A stretch of DNA of 64,000 bases from Nocardioides okcheonensis (GTDB taxonomy: Bacteria > Actinomycetota > Actinomycetes > Propionibacteriales > Nocardioidaceae): positions 558,001-622,000 of the forward strand of contig NZ_CP087710.1 in NCBI RefSeq assembly GCF_020991065.1, written 5' to 3'. Of this stretch, positions 29,378 to 38,784 are shown one piece after another. How positions within the stretch are numbered: position 1 is the first letter of the stretch; every line of letters begins with the position of its first letter. The position numbers were made by a program, and so were the translations under genes. Below the pieces are notes generated by a model. The model did not search any database and was not told the DNA's origin. It saw nothing but the letters and a program-made list of their open reading frames with translations.

Positions 29378-30538
29378 TCACCTGGACTTCAGGAGCGCGA
29401 TTCCCCCGAACTCGTGCAGTTGCGCGTCGTCGACGAAGGCGATGAGGTTGCCGGCGTGGATGGCGTGCTCGAGCAGGTCGTCAATCAGGTCGTGAGACGC
29501 AGGCCCCCCACCTTCTCCGGGCGGTCGAGGGTGCACGTAGCCCTGTTCGACGACAAGGGTGCCCGTGATCCGGTTCGCCACGGCCGCCCAGCAACCGTCC
29601 AGCCCGGCCACCACCTGCTCGGGATCGTTGAGGCGGACTCGTACACGGCATCGAGGGTCTGCTGACCACGGCGGTGCAGATAGTCCTCCAGACACAACGC
29701 TGACGCTGTGAACAGCTGGTCCGGTTTGTCGGCGGTCGCGCCGACAACGACGCCCGCGAGGCGCTGTAGCCAGCGCGCCGTGCTCTTCAGCTCGTCCACG
29801 AGTGCCGCGTCGCCGGCCAGGACCAACGGAGCAGGACGCTCTGCCCGTAGAGGTGTCATGCAGGCGTCGATCCGGGCGAGCAGCCGTCGATCCGGGCGAG
29901 CAGGTCGCTGCGGTCGTCGGCCTCGCGCCCGGCACCGCGCCCGGCACCGCGCCCGAGACCCGACTCCGGGTCGGATCTGTCGAGGCCTGGCGAGGCCATG
30001 AGCCGCGCACTGCCGACGGGGAGACGCTCAACCGTGTCCAGCAGCGTGACGCGCGCGGCCACCCAGTACACCCGAGCTCCGAACTCGTCGACGCGTAGGA
30101 CCAGGTGCGGCGGCGTCCGGTGCAGCGCCCGGAGCACGTCACGAGTGGCGAAGGTGGACTCGACCACGACCTTCTGATGGACCGCCACCGAAGAGCCCAG
30201 GCTCGCGACATGCTGTGGCTGACGAACAGCCCGAGAGCGTTCTGCGTGCCCGAGTCCTGCGCGATGCGGGCCTGTCGTCGCAGTTCGTACATCAACCGCT
30301 CGCGGCCGCCCAACGCTTGGTCGACCAGACGTCGCTCGGCGTCGAGAAGCAGGTCTTCGAGGCGTTCGCGATCCGCGATCGCCATCCGTGCACCCGGGGT
30401 CGTTGGCATCAGCACGGAGATGCAGGGGTAACCACCGGCCGAGGTCAGATGCGCGGCAGCCTCCGGTGTGAGGTCGCGCGGAATTGCTCTGACGCCCCCG
30501 CCGACGTGGTCGGCATCCGTGCTGAGGGGCGAATCCAC
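29378..30538 (-). pseudogene. eRF1-like (baeRF) family protein, multiply frameshifted
   Basis: Coherent blocks appear in order in three frames. From about 30538: DLTPEAAAHLTSAGGYPCIS, then RERLEDLLLDAERRLVDQAL. From about 30188: VVVESTFATRDVLRALHRTP, then PHLVLRVDEFGARVYWVAAR. From about 29859: LVLAGDAALVDELKSTARWL, then QRLAGVVVGATADKPDQLF. Finally the first frame returns: EQVVAGLDGCWAAVANRITG and HDLIDDLLEHAIHAGNLIAF. The ATRDxxRALHRTP region and helix-strand alternation match the bacterial archaeo-eukaryotic release factor-like family, related to ribosome-rescue hydrolases. Three frame changes imply a pseudogene or poor sequence. The start is uncertain. Confidence 0.65.
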
Positions 30539-30638
30539 ACCATCGGGAGCGCGGACTGAGGCGCCGCGCCGGTCACCGTGGATCACGACACATCTCCTTC
30601 CGGACGCCGCAGTGCGGCGGTACGCCGCTCGCGGACCG

Positions 30639-31411
30639 TCATGGCGTCCGCCGAGCGAACCGACGCGCCCATCGAACGCGGCCCGCGTTGGGGTGGACCC
30701 GGACGACGTCGATCCGCACGAGCGGGGTTCCCGGCCACAACTGAGCGACCTCCCCTTCGCGGTCGGCGACGTCAAGTGTCATGCGTCGTTCCCACAGGAG
30801 GTGGAGCTCAGGGTCGCGCGAGACCGGAGAGCGGGGAACGATCAGGATCAAGTGGGCCTCGTCACCGGCGGACACCCACCGGTGGAGCTGATCGATGACG
30901 TCCCACGACAGTGGCATTCCTGCGTCGGCGCGCACGTGGGGCCTGCCCTCGCACCGTCGAACCCCGCGGGGGCCCGTCGCTTCAGCGGGGCGGGGCACGG
31001 CCCGCGCCACGAGCGCGTCGAGCGAACATTCGTTCGAGCGCGGGCGCCCAGGTCCCCCGATGCCACGCCGCCATACCCCCGCGCCCTCCAGGCCTCCCTG
31101 ACCGCGCCCGGCTCGTGTTCGAACCGCACCATCACGCGACTCACATCGGATCCCGCAACGCCCGCGAGGTCGTCAAGACGGTCGCGAAGGTTGCTATCCG
31201 CCGTGGCAGCACTACGCCGCCGCACGAGCGAGAGCAGTCCGCGGTGCGGGATCGTCAGCGTGACGTGCACGCAGCCCCCGGCCTGGAGATGACGTGCGAC
31301 CTCGTCGAGGTCCGTGCGCGCCCAGGCACCCGACACAGGGAGTCGCACGTGGGGGTGAATCGGGCCGCCGCTCTCGGGCACTGCAGCGACAGGCAGCCTG
31401 AGGAGCATCAT
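30639..31411 (-). pseudogene. Unrecognised protein in two frames
   Basis: The first part (from ATG 31411) reads HPHVRLPVSGAWARTDLDEV, ARHLQAGGCVHVTLTIPHRG and SDVSRVMVRFEHEPGAVREA. The second part, in another frame ending at 30639, reads GMPLSWDVIDQLHRWVSAGD, EAHLILIVPRSPVSRDPELH and LLWERRMTLDVADREGEVAQ. The halves have similar strand-helix patterns (VHVTLTIP and HLILIVP), suggesting an internal duplication. A shift near 30960-31050 joins them. No family is recognised. Its start overlaps the stop of the small membrane gene upstream (ATGA), so the two were one transcript. Confidence 0.5.
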
Positions 31412-31605
31412 GGAAGCCTCCCCCGCGCGTCAACGTGTGGGCCGTCAGAGCCACCGTCGGGCAGGGACCCGGAGAATGGATGTCGCCGCTTGCGCCGTGC
31501 CGCAGCGACCCCCTGACCGCGACGCACGCCGATCCAACCGACGTCACGAGCCCACCAGAGACTCAACCACAGCACCACTGCCACGAGGATGAGAAGGTCG
31601 TCCAT
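31408..31605 (-). CDS. Small membrane peptide
   Basis: From ATG 31605 the 65-aa product opens MDDLLILVAVVLWLSLWWAR and continues DVGWIGVRRGQGVAAARRKR: one N-terminal transmembrane helix and a basic cytoplasmic tail. Its stop overlaps the next gene's start by 4 bp. No family recognised. Confidence 0.5.
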   Translation of the reverse strand: MDDLLILVAVVLWLSLWWARDVGWIGVRRGQGVAAARRKRRHPFSGSLPDGGSDGPHVDARGRLP

Positions 31606-31718
31606 GTTGATCACCACCGTTGTCGTCGGTCCGGGCCTCGTTGCCCGGCTGGTGATCAGGAGTGGTCTCTCCCGTCCCGGTTATGGAACCCGGTCGCCGA
31701 GCCGAGCAGGCGGGCTGA

Positions 31719-32087
31719 TCAGCCGTGGTGCGCGGTCGGGGCCACGGTCACGACCGCGGCGACGGTCGCAGCGACGAGTTCCTCCCGCAGGCGCACGGCC
31801 CGCTGCGTCACCTCCGCGCTCACACTTACGGCTCCCTCACCGGCGCCCCGCACCGCACGCCGCCGCAGCCGCAACACCACAAAGGCGTACGTCGCGAAGA
31901 TGACCACCAGATCGGTCGCATACACGAAGGCCTGGGTGCCGTCGGGAAGGAGGATCCCGAAGATGTAGTGATCGAGAAAGGAACCGGAGTACGGCGTGCC
32001 ACCGGCGCGTTCGATCAAGTCCTTCTCAAGCACCGTCAGGGGACAGCCGCCCTGGCTGCGCAGGTGCTTCAACTGCTCGTTCCCCAT
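31719..32087 (-). CDS. Small membrane protein, unknown function
   Basis: From ATG 32087 the 122-aa product reads MGNEQLKHLRSQGGCPLTVL, EKDLIERAGGTPYSGSFLDH, then a hydrophobic segment QAFVYATDLVVIFATYAFVV followed by LRLRRR, a classic stop-transfer, and a C-terminal helix (EVTQRAVRLREELVAATV). Composition supports this strand as coding. It is the first gene of the minus-strand run 32.1-29.4 kb. No family is recognised. A plus-strand frame covers its 5' end, so one of the two starts is wrong. Confidence 0.5.
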   Translation of the reverse strand: MGNEQLKHLRSQGGCPLTVLEKDLIERAGGTPYSGSFLDHYIFGILLPDGTQAFVYATDLVVIFATYAFVVLRLRRRAVRGAGEGAVSVSAEVTQRAVRLREELVAATVAAVVTVAPTAHHG

Positions 32088-32445
32088 CGGCAACGCGCCG
32101 GTCCACCTGACGACCACGCAGGTGATCAACCTCAACGCCAGCCCTTTCAGCTTCATCGAAGTGCCGGCGCCCGTCCGGGTCACCCAGATCACCGGCGTAG
32201 GATTCACCTTTGAGGCACAGGCTGGTCACTTCGACGGCGCTGGATCCGAGATCACGTTCAGGTTCTATTCCACCTGCTCGGGCACCCGCCCCTGGCTGCA
32301 CCTCAACGTCAGTGCGAGAGTGATCAAGGACCGCGGCGCCGCCCAGAATGCGGCCAACGCCGCCATCGCCAAGCGGCAGTGGCAGCGCTTCCTGAACAAC
32401 ACGAATGAGAACACCATCGCCCGCCAAGGACTTCAGAGGTGCTGA
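31996..32445 (+). CDS. Hypothetical protein, start uncertain
   Basis: The convincing part begins near VHLTTTQVINLNASPFSFIE and continues PVRVTQITGVGFTFEAQAGH, GAGSEITFRFYSTCSGTRPW, LHLNVSARVIKDRGAAQNAA. This is beta-rich sequence followed by a helical tail ending QRFLNNTNENTIARQGLQRC. The frame is open from GTG 31996, but the first 30 codons overlap the start of the minus-strand gene and look non-coding, so the real start may be near GTG 32128. The family is not recognised. The next gene starts 3 bp after this stop, which indicates an operon. Confidence 0.45.
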   Translation: MPPARSIKSFSSTVRGQPPWLRRCFNCSFPIGNAPVHLTTTQVINLNASPFSFIEVPAPVRVTQITGVGFTFEAQAGHFDGAGSEITFRFYSTCSGTRPWLHLNVSARVIKDRGAAQNAANAAIAKRQWQRFLNNTNENTIARQGLQRC

Positions 32446-32447
32446 GC

Positions 32448-32771
32448 GTGGACACAACAACAACGGATCGCCCCAAGAACACCACCGGCTCACGTTGGGG
32501 CGCTCACCTGCTCGCCATCGGCCTCGTCTGGGCCGTGACCTGCTACCTCATCCTGGGCGTGCTTGTCACCCGGCTGCTTCCATCGGAGTCCCTCGACCCC
32601 TGGCCCTTGGGCAACGTCGTCGCAGCCATGATCTCCCTCTACGCCCCGGTGGCGGTCGCCGCATTCCTGGTGCACCGTCAACGCGGCCAGTCGGTCGGCA
32701 TGCAGATCCTCAGCCACGTCGGCGCAGCAACCGCGGTCCTTTTCCTCTGCCTAGTGCCCTTCGGCGCGTGA
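32448..32771 (+). CDS. Three-helix membrane protein, unknown function
   Basis: GTG 32448 has GAGG 8 nt upstream. The 107-aa product has a short Thr-rich start, then helices AHLLAIGLVWAVTCYLILGV, NVVAAMISLYAPVAVAAFLV and ILSHVGAATAVLFLCLVPFG. The pattern fits small actinobacterial membrane proteins of unknown function. It directly follows the hypothetical gene. Confidence 0.6.
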   Translation: MDTTTTDRPKNTTGSRWGAHLLAIGLVWAVTCYLILGVLVTRLLPSESLDPWPLGNVVAAMISLYAPVAVAAFLVHRQRGQSVGMQILSHVGAATAVLFLCLVPFGA

Positions 32772-32904
32772 GCCCCACGCACATCGTCTGACGGTTGTTC
32801 GGCTGATCGGTGTCCGCCGGTCAGCCGAACAACTCTGCTCGCCCTGCATCCGTTCGTTCCTGCCTTGGTCCCAAACCAGTGGGGCCAGTTCGGGCCGCCA
32901 TCAT

Positions 32905-32958
32905 GGGGCCAAGCGGGGTTGACACAGTCATTTGACCTTGTCAACCCCACTTGGCCCC
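32905..32958. repeat. 20-bp inverted repeat, large hairpin
   Basis: GGGGCCAAGCGGGGTTGACA (32905-32924) and TGTCAACCCCACTTGGCCCC (32939-32958) are complementary at 19 of 20 positions around a 14-nt AT-rich loop. Further GGGGCC/GGCCCC pairs lie outside (32879-32888 and about 32976-32984), extending the symmetry. There is no U-tract. It may be a bidirectional terminator, a recombination site, or two abutting IS ends. Confidence 0.85.
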
Positions 32959-33064
32959 ACCGTGAAGGCTCCAGATGGCCCCACCAAGCGCTACCGATGG
33001 GGGCTGCGTGGTAGCCGTTCGCGGAAGGGTTGACGAGGAGTCGAATGGGCCTCAAACTCCGGAT

Positions 33065-33690
33065 GTGACTCGGGACACATTAACTCGGGACACATTAAGG
33101 GGTTTCGCCCTCCTCCTCATCAGCACCGTCATCTGCATGAGCTTCGGGTGGGGAATCGCTGCCTACGCCGTGAACGTCAACAACATGGTGGAAACTCCAA
33201 CTACGACAACGCGTGCGTCAACGGCGGGCCAAACGGCGGCCGCACGGTCTGCCGCACCGACAACGCCGGCTGGACGTTCTACATGGACAGCTCGGGCGAG
33301 TTCGAGCTGGAAGTGGAAGACCGCCAAGCGGTCAACTACGCCATGAACAGCCAGTACGACCCGACGGACCTCAACGTCTCTTACGACAACAGCCCGACCT
33401 TTAGCGGAACAGCCGAGACCGACCTCATCTGGCAGGAAGGCGCGATCGGTACAGGGGCCGACGGCGTCACTTGGTGTGACGACGACAGCCCTGCGGCGAA
33501 GTACGAGTGCGATCAGCACTACGTCCGGATTCGCGGCGCCGGCGTCTACTCCACTCGACTCACCTGCCATGAGGCGGGACATGGTGCCGGCCTCCTCCAT
33601 GGAGCCAACGCTTCTCCTCAAACGTCCCAGACAGACCCGGACCTCGGATGCATGACCACGCCCGTAGGCACTAACAGCCTCGGGTCCTAA
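33065..33690 (+). CDS. Secreted metzincin-type metalloprotease, probable frameshift
   Basis: GTG 33065 is followed by an in-frame 15-bp duplication coding TRDTL twice, then a hydrophobic signal or anchor (GFALLLISTVICMSFGWGIA). Between about 33170 and 33195 the frame changes, after which the sequence reads HGGNSNYDNACVNGGPNGGR, GWTFYMDSSGEFELEVEDRQ and LTCHEAGHGAGLLHG, then LGCMTTPVGTNSLGS. The segment HEAGHGAGLLH fits HExxHxxGxxH, the metzincin zinc site, and CMTTP is a plausible Met-turn. Six or more cysteines suit an extracellular protein. The stop is TAA 33688-33690. A secreted partner gene starts 45 bp downstream. The frameshift may be real or a read error. Confidence 0.65.
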
Positions 33691-33735
33691 CCAGGTCAAC
33701 CGGATCAACGCCGTCTACTGACTGAGAAGAACCCG

Positions 33736-34458
33736 ATGAAAAAGTCTTTGATCGCTGCGGGATGCGTTCTCGGCCTGGCATGCGGCGCGACCGCGGCGAC
33801 GGCCTTCTACGTCGCCGATGACGACGAAGTGAAGTTGGGCATGGGAGAGGACCGCCTTCCGAGCACAACAGCTGCGGACTGGGTCACCTACGCTGACCAC
33901 GTCCTGGTTGTGACGCCCACGTCAGAGCGGACCATCGAACCAACCGATGCGGCGTCTGACACATCCGCGTCAGGTCTGATCAACCGCGAAGTCACCTTCA
34001 AGGTTGACGATGTCGTCTGGTCGAACCCTGCGGCCGACCGCAAGGCTCCCGTGGAGTTGTCGTGGGTGGCCTGGGGCTGGAGCTACAGCGACGGCAACAC
34101 CGAGGACCGCACAGAGTTCGCCGTTGAAGGCTCCCCACGACTCGAGGTCGGGCACACGTACATAGTCGCTGTCTCGTGGGAAGAAGCGCGCTGCGCCGAC
34201 GGAGATCCTGTTGAGCCGGCACAGTGGGCCCCATTAGGAACCGGCGCTGTGATTCCCTACGACAAGGGAATCATCGGTCAGGGTGAATTCGAAGGTTCTG
34301 AGCAACCGATCGCAAAGGCTCGTTCCGCCGCTGCCGATGCAGGCTTCCCGACGCTGGGTCAGCAACTCGTCGGGGAATCAACCACTGACCTTGCTGAGGC
34401 ACTCAAGACGGCGACCCCGGTCAAGGAGCAAACGTTCACACCACCCGCCCCCTGCTGA
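33736..34458 (+). CDS. Secreted hypothetical protein downstream of the metalloprotease
   Basis: The 240-aa protein has a signal peptide (MKKSLIAAGCVLGLACGATA). The mature part begins with an acidic stretch, then beta-rich sequence VTYADHVLVVTPTSERTIEP, REVTFKVDDVVWSNPAADRK, PRLEVGHTYIVAVSWEEARC. A Cys follows the hydrophobic core but without a strict lipobox. No family is recognised. The close spacing and shared secretion suggest it works with the metalloprotease, as inhibitor, chaperone or substrate; inference. Codon use is less GC-biased than the DUF11 genes. Confidence 0.65.
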   Translation: MKKSLIAAGCVLGLACGATAATAFYVADDDEVKLGMGEDRLPSTTAADWVTYADHVLVVTPTSERTIEPTDAASDTSASGLINREVTFKVDDVVWSNPAADRKAPVELSWVAWGWSYSDGNTEDRTEFAVEGSPRLEVGHTYIVAVSWEEARCADGDPVEPAQWAPLGTGAVIPYDKGIIGQGEFEGSEQPIAKARSAAADAGFPTLGQQLVGESTTDLAEALKTATPVKEQTFTPPAPC

Positions 34459-34525
34459 TCGGGGTCGTGTCTGACCAGATTCGGTGGTCACGCAGGCTGT
34501 CTCTCGCGTGACCGCACTCGAGCCT

Positions 34526-35342
34526 CTACGTGAGCGTCGAGCGGGCGTGGGCGAGGCGGTAGGAGTGGGTGCCGGTTTCGATGATGGTGCCGTGGTAGGT
34601 GAGCCGGTCGACGATGGCTGCGCACAGGCGGGGGTCGGTGAAGGTGTCGGTCCAGCCGGAGAAGGACTGGTTGGACGCGATCGCGATGGAGTTCTTCTCC
34701 TCGCGTTCGGTGAGGACTTGGAAGAGCAGCTCAGCGCCGCGGCGGTCGAGATCCATGTAGCCGAGTTCGTCGATCATCAGCAGGTCGACGCGGCCGCAGC
34801 GAGCGATGGTCTTGGCGAGCAGTTTGTCGTCGGCGGCTTCGCGGATCCAGTCGCCCTTGGCGAGCTCGTTCGGCGGCCGCGGTGCCGAGGGCGATGAGGA
34901 GGTGGGACTTGCCGGTGCCCGAGTCCAGGGTGTGGTGGACGCGGTAGCCCTGTTCGACGAGCTCGTTGACCAGTTTCGTGCCCCCCGATCAGGCACAGCG
35001 GATCACCCCTGTGCACGGTCGCGGGGTTGATGGCGGTGTTGGCGTCGAAGTCGAAGTCGCCGAGCCACTCGTCGCGGGGGAACCCGGCGGCTTGACCCGC
35101 CGGATGGAGGAGCGACGGTCCCGGTCGTCGCCCTCAGCCAGGAGGAGCTCGGCCAGGAACCCCTGGTAGGTCAGCTGCTCCTTGGTCGCCACCGCCAGGG
35201 CCTCGTCGACCAGAGCTCGGATCGTGGGTAGCCGCAGCCAGGGGCACGCCTGGTCCACGGCGGCGACGGCGGCTTCCTCCGTCAGGCCCCGGCGGCGCCG
35301 CAGGGTCGGAGTGACGGAGGCTCCCGTAGTGGTCGGGCTCAT
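34526..35342 (-). pseudogene. istB: IstB-like ATPase of an IS21 element, frameshifted
   Basis: From ATG 35342 (RRRRGLTEEAAVAAVDQACP) the frame is lost near 35090. Walker-A fragments occur in other frames around 34880-34990, and the last frame (to 34526) carries the Walker B region DLLMIDELGYMDLDRRGAEL, LFQVLTEREEKNSIAIASNQ and TFTDPRLCAAIVDRLTYHGT. IstB is the AAA+ helper of IS21 transposition. Its start overlaps the istA stop (ATGA), as in intact elements. A second broken istB of the same type, in opposite orientation, is at 40090. Confidence 0.82.
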
Positions 35343-37053
35343 GAGGTGCTCACCTTCGGTTCGGACCCAGCTTCGTGGCTGGTGGGGGTGCGGCGTCGTG
35401 GGAGGAGTTCGTCGTAGGCGGCGACCGAGGGCAGTGGCCGGGTGTCGGGTGGCAGGCCGGCGATCACTGCGGCGGGGTCGGTCAGGCGCCGCTGGGTCGC
35501 GCTGACAACTTGTTGCTCACGTGCACCACCGTGTGCACCGCGATGACGATCCGAGGTGGCCCCACCACTAACGCGATCGGCCGTCGGATCGCTCGCCAGT
35601 TCGGTGGCTGGGGCGCGGCGTGCCTCGACGGCGACCACGTCGGCGCTCACCGCGCCGACGCTCAGGGCGGCGGTGATGCCGGCGATGACCTGGTCGTGGG
35701 TCATGGTCCGGTGCAGGAGGAGGACGTCGACCAGCTCGCGGGTGCCGTCGGCGTCGCCGTTGACCTTGCGGGAGGCGGCCCAGAACGCCTCGTGGGCGGA
35801 CGTGAAGACACCGGCGGCACATGCCTGGGCGAGAGCGGTCGAGCCGGGCAGCGCGCCGGGCTTGAACCGCACCACCTCGAGGTAGTGGACCAGCACCACT
35901 CGTTGCGCACCACGGGCAGCGATCCGGGGGTGGGTGGCCACCACGGCGCGACCCTCGAACACCACCAGCCGGTAGGCCCGCAACGAAACCCGGACCCGGC
36001 GCCCGATCAGGTGCGCGGGAACGGAGTACTTGACCATCCGGACGGTGATCATCGCCGAGCGGTCCACCCGCGGGTGCAGCACCAGGCCGGAGTCGAACGC
36101 CTCAGCGGGCAGCGGCCGCAGCTGCGGTCGTTCGGCGGCGAAGTCGTGCCCGATCGTGTGGAGGTGGCCGCTGATCCGACGGGCTTCGTCTGCAGCTTCC
36201 CAAGCCCTTGATGCGCTCGTTGAGCTCGTCCAGGTCGGCTACTTCGGGCATCGGGGTGAGGTGGTTGCGACGGAACCAGCCCACCGCCCCTTCGACGCCG
36301 CCCTTCTCGTGCGCCCCGTCGAGGCCGGGCTGGCAGTAGACGGGTCGAATCCGTAGTGGGAACGGAACAGGACCCACCGGTCGTTCTCGTTCCGTGCCCG
36401 GCCGGGACCCTGGATGACCGCACCGACCGCAGAGGTCAGGTTGTCATACGTGATGTGGCGAGTCGGGACGCCGCCGATCGCCTCGAACGCCTCGACGTGG
36501 CCCTGCAGGAACGCCTCTTGCGCCTGAGTCGGGTAGACCCGGTGGATGGCCTTGCCGGAGTGCGAGAGCCACAGCACGAACATGTGGCACTTGGTCCGCA
36601 CCCCGTCGATCACCACCCAGACCTCACCAAAGTCGACCTCGGCCTCTTCGCCCGGGCCATGGTGCTGGGCGATGAATGCCTCCACCCGGCGGCCGGCCTC
36701 ACGGTCGATCTGCGCGCGCGCCGGACCCGGACGTAGTCGCGCACCGGGGAGTACGACAAGCCGTCTGCGGCGTGTTCCTCGACCAGTCGGGCCAGGATCC
36801 GGGGCGCGGTGTGCCGCTGCTTCCTCGGGGCGTCCAGGTCGGTGCGCAGCATGGCGTCGATGAGGTCCTTGTACGGATCGAGCCGCGGCGCCGACCTGAT
36901 CGACGTCTTCCGCGGTGGCGGTTCGGCCGCCGACAGTGCCTGGCGCACCGTGCGCCGGTGTACCCCGTGACGACGCGCCAGTTCCCGGATCGACAGCTCC
37001 TCGATCCGCGCGTCCCGGCGTATCGCGGCCGACAACTCCACACGTGATCCCAT
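35339..37053 (-). pseudogene. istA: IstA-like transposase of an IS21 element, frameshifted
   Basis: The N-terminal HTH is in one frame from ATG 37053 (ARIEELSIRELARRHGVHRR). The DDE core is in another (to about 36239: EVDFGEVWVVIDGVRTKCHM, HRVYPTQAQEAFLQGHVEAF, THITYDNLTSAV-like). HEKGGVEGAVGWFRRNHLTP lies in a third. The C-terminal part, from about 36082 to the stop at 35339, is in a fourth phase (VKYSVPAHLIGRRVRVSLRA). At least three frame changes make it non-functional as read. Between 37081 and 37200 the flanking DNA has repeated GACCGTCAC-type motifs typical of multi-site IS21 ends. Confidence 0.82.
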
Positions 37054-37208
37054 CCCAACCCCACCCGTCCTCGAGAACCATCAGGTGGAACCAAGGCTTG
37101 GGTGGAGCCAGATCAAACCGTCACAACCACCCCGGCGCGTCGCCCATGGGGCCAGATCAGACCGTCACGGTGGGGCTAGAGCAACCTGTCACAGTCAACG
37201 CTGTTGTC

Positions 37209-38080
37209 CGCTGAGGCCGACGCGGTCTGTGGTGCCGAGTACGGCACCACCACGCCCCGAGCGGGTCAACCGTCGCGACGGCTACCGCCAGCGCGACTTC
37301 GACACCCGCGCCGGAACCCTGGACGTCGCGATCCCTAAGCTCTGTCAGGGGTCCTACTTTCCCGAGTGGCTCCTCGAACGCAGGAAGCGTGCCGAGCGGG
37401 CGCTGACCAGCGTGGTGGCGACCTGTTACCTGCTGGGGGTCTCGACGCGGCGGATGGACAAACTCGTGGCCTCACTCGGCATCACCAGCTTGTCCAAGTC
37501 CCAGGTCTCGGAGATGGCCAAGGACCCGACGCCCACGTCGAGGAATTCCGCACCCGCTCGCTGGCTGCTAACAACGGCGGGCCTGGGCCGTTCACGTTCG
37601 TGGCTGACGACGCCCTGGTGCTTAAGGTCCGCGAGGGTGGTCGCGTAGTGCCGGTCCACGCGCTCGTCGCGACCGGCGTGAACGCCGACGGGCACCGAGA
37701 GATCCTCGGCGTCCAGGTCGCCACCCGCGAGGATGGTGCCGGCTGGCTGGCGTTCTTCCGCGACCTCACCGCCCGCGGCCTGCGCGGGGTGCGGCTGGTC
37801 ACCAGCGACGCCCACCGCGGACTGACCGCGGCGATCGCCGCCACGCTGGCCGGCGCGTCGCGGCAGCGGTGTCGCACGCACTACGCCGCGAATCTGATGT
37901 CCGCGACTCCGAAGTCCAGCTGGGGCTGGGTCAAGGCCCTGTTGCACTCAATCCACGACCAGCCCGACGCTGAGGCGGTCCACGCCCAGTTCGCGTCGTG
38001 GACGCCCTGAGCGAGAAGCTCCCCGCCGTGGCCGACCATCTCGACGGCGCCCGCACGGACATTCTGCCTTCACCGCGTCG
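37209..38080 (+). pseudogene. IS256-family (Mutator) transposase, 5'- and 3'-truncated and frameshifted
   Basis: Recognisable blocks are EADAVCGAEYG at the left edge; then, in another frame, RDGYRQRDFDTRAGTLDVAI, FPEWLLERRKRAERALTSVV and TRRMDKLVASLGITSLSKSQ; then, in a third, ALVATGVNADGHREILGVQV, LRGVRLVTSDAHRGLTAAIA and CRTHYAANLMSATPKSSWGW. The DDE core is largely present, but the C-terminus ends near 38080. The left edge abuts the IS21 end, suggesting one element inserted into the other. Confidence 0.85.
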
Positions 38081-38784
38081 GGCTCGTCGTTCGGATCGAT
38101 GAAGGCGGATACCTGAAACCTATGCTCGATCGCCAGCGCTTGGACTGCCCAGTCTGCGGAACACCCGATTCACTGACGATCGTCTATCGCCAGCACGGAA
38201 TCGTCGCTGCCGACTGGAACGCTCTCATCGCGGTGGTGGACGGTGCGTGGCCTCGGAGTGCTCCGTAACTGATGCCGAGCTGCTTGCTCTCCGAAAGGAG
38301 AAAGCTTGATAAGCGTTCTGCACCAATGGCCGCCAACCGCGCTGGCTTGCCCATAGAAGTGAGGTACGCCGGTGGGGTGTCGAGGCTGGCAATAGTGAGC
38401 ACCGTCCGACTGAGGCCGGGTCCTCTCGCCAGATCGTCCAGCAACACACGATCCTGTCGTTCAGGCCCTCGTGGCGAGCGGGGCGCCAATCCCCAGCGTG
38501 TGGAGGCGCGCGCCCCGCTCTCGTAGCACGCTACATCGAAAGGGAGCCTGACCAGGTTCCCTACCGACCGCCCATCATCTTGGCGGCCCGGGCCGCGCGC
38601 GGTCTGGCTTGCTGTCTCAGGCCGATGGGCGTTCACCAACGCACGTCGTCTGTCGCGAATCGCTTCGTCGCGCAATCACCAAGTCCGCGACATCCGCGCC
38701 ACCGATCCCACCAGGCCGCACCAAGGTGCGTCCGCGATGCCTTACCATCGGCCTGAGCGGGGGTCGGTCCGGGCAAGGGTGGCA
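38081..38784. other. Gap between the IS256 remnant and the receiver-like gene
   Basis: A minus-strand frame of 163 codons (38184-38675) is open, but I cannot match it to a family or confirm it is coding. Otherwise empty. Confidence 0.35.
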
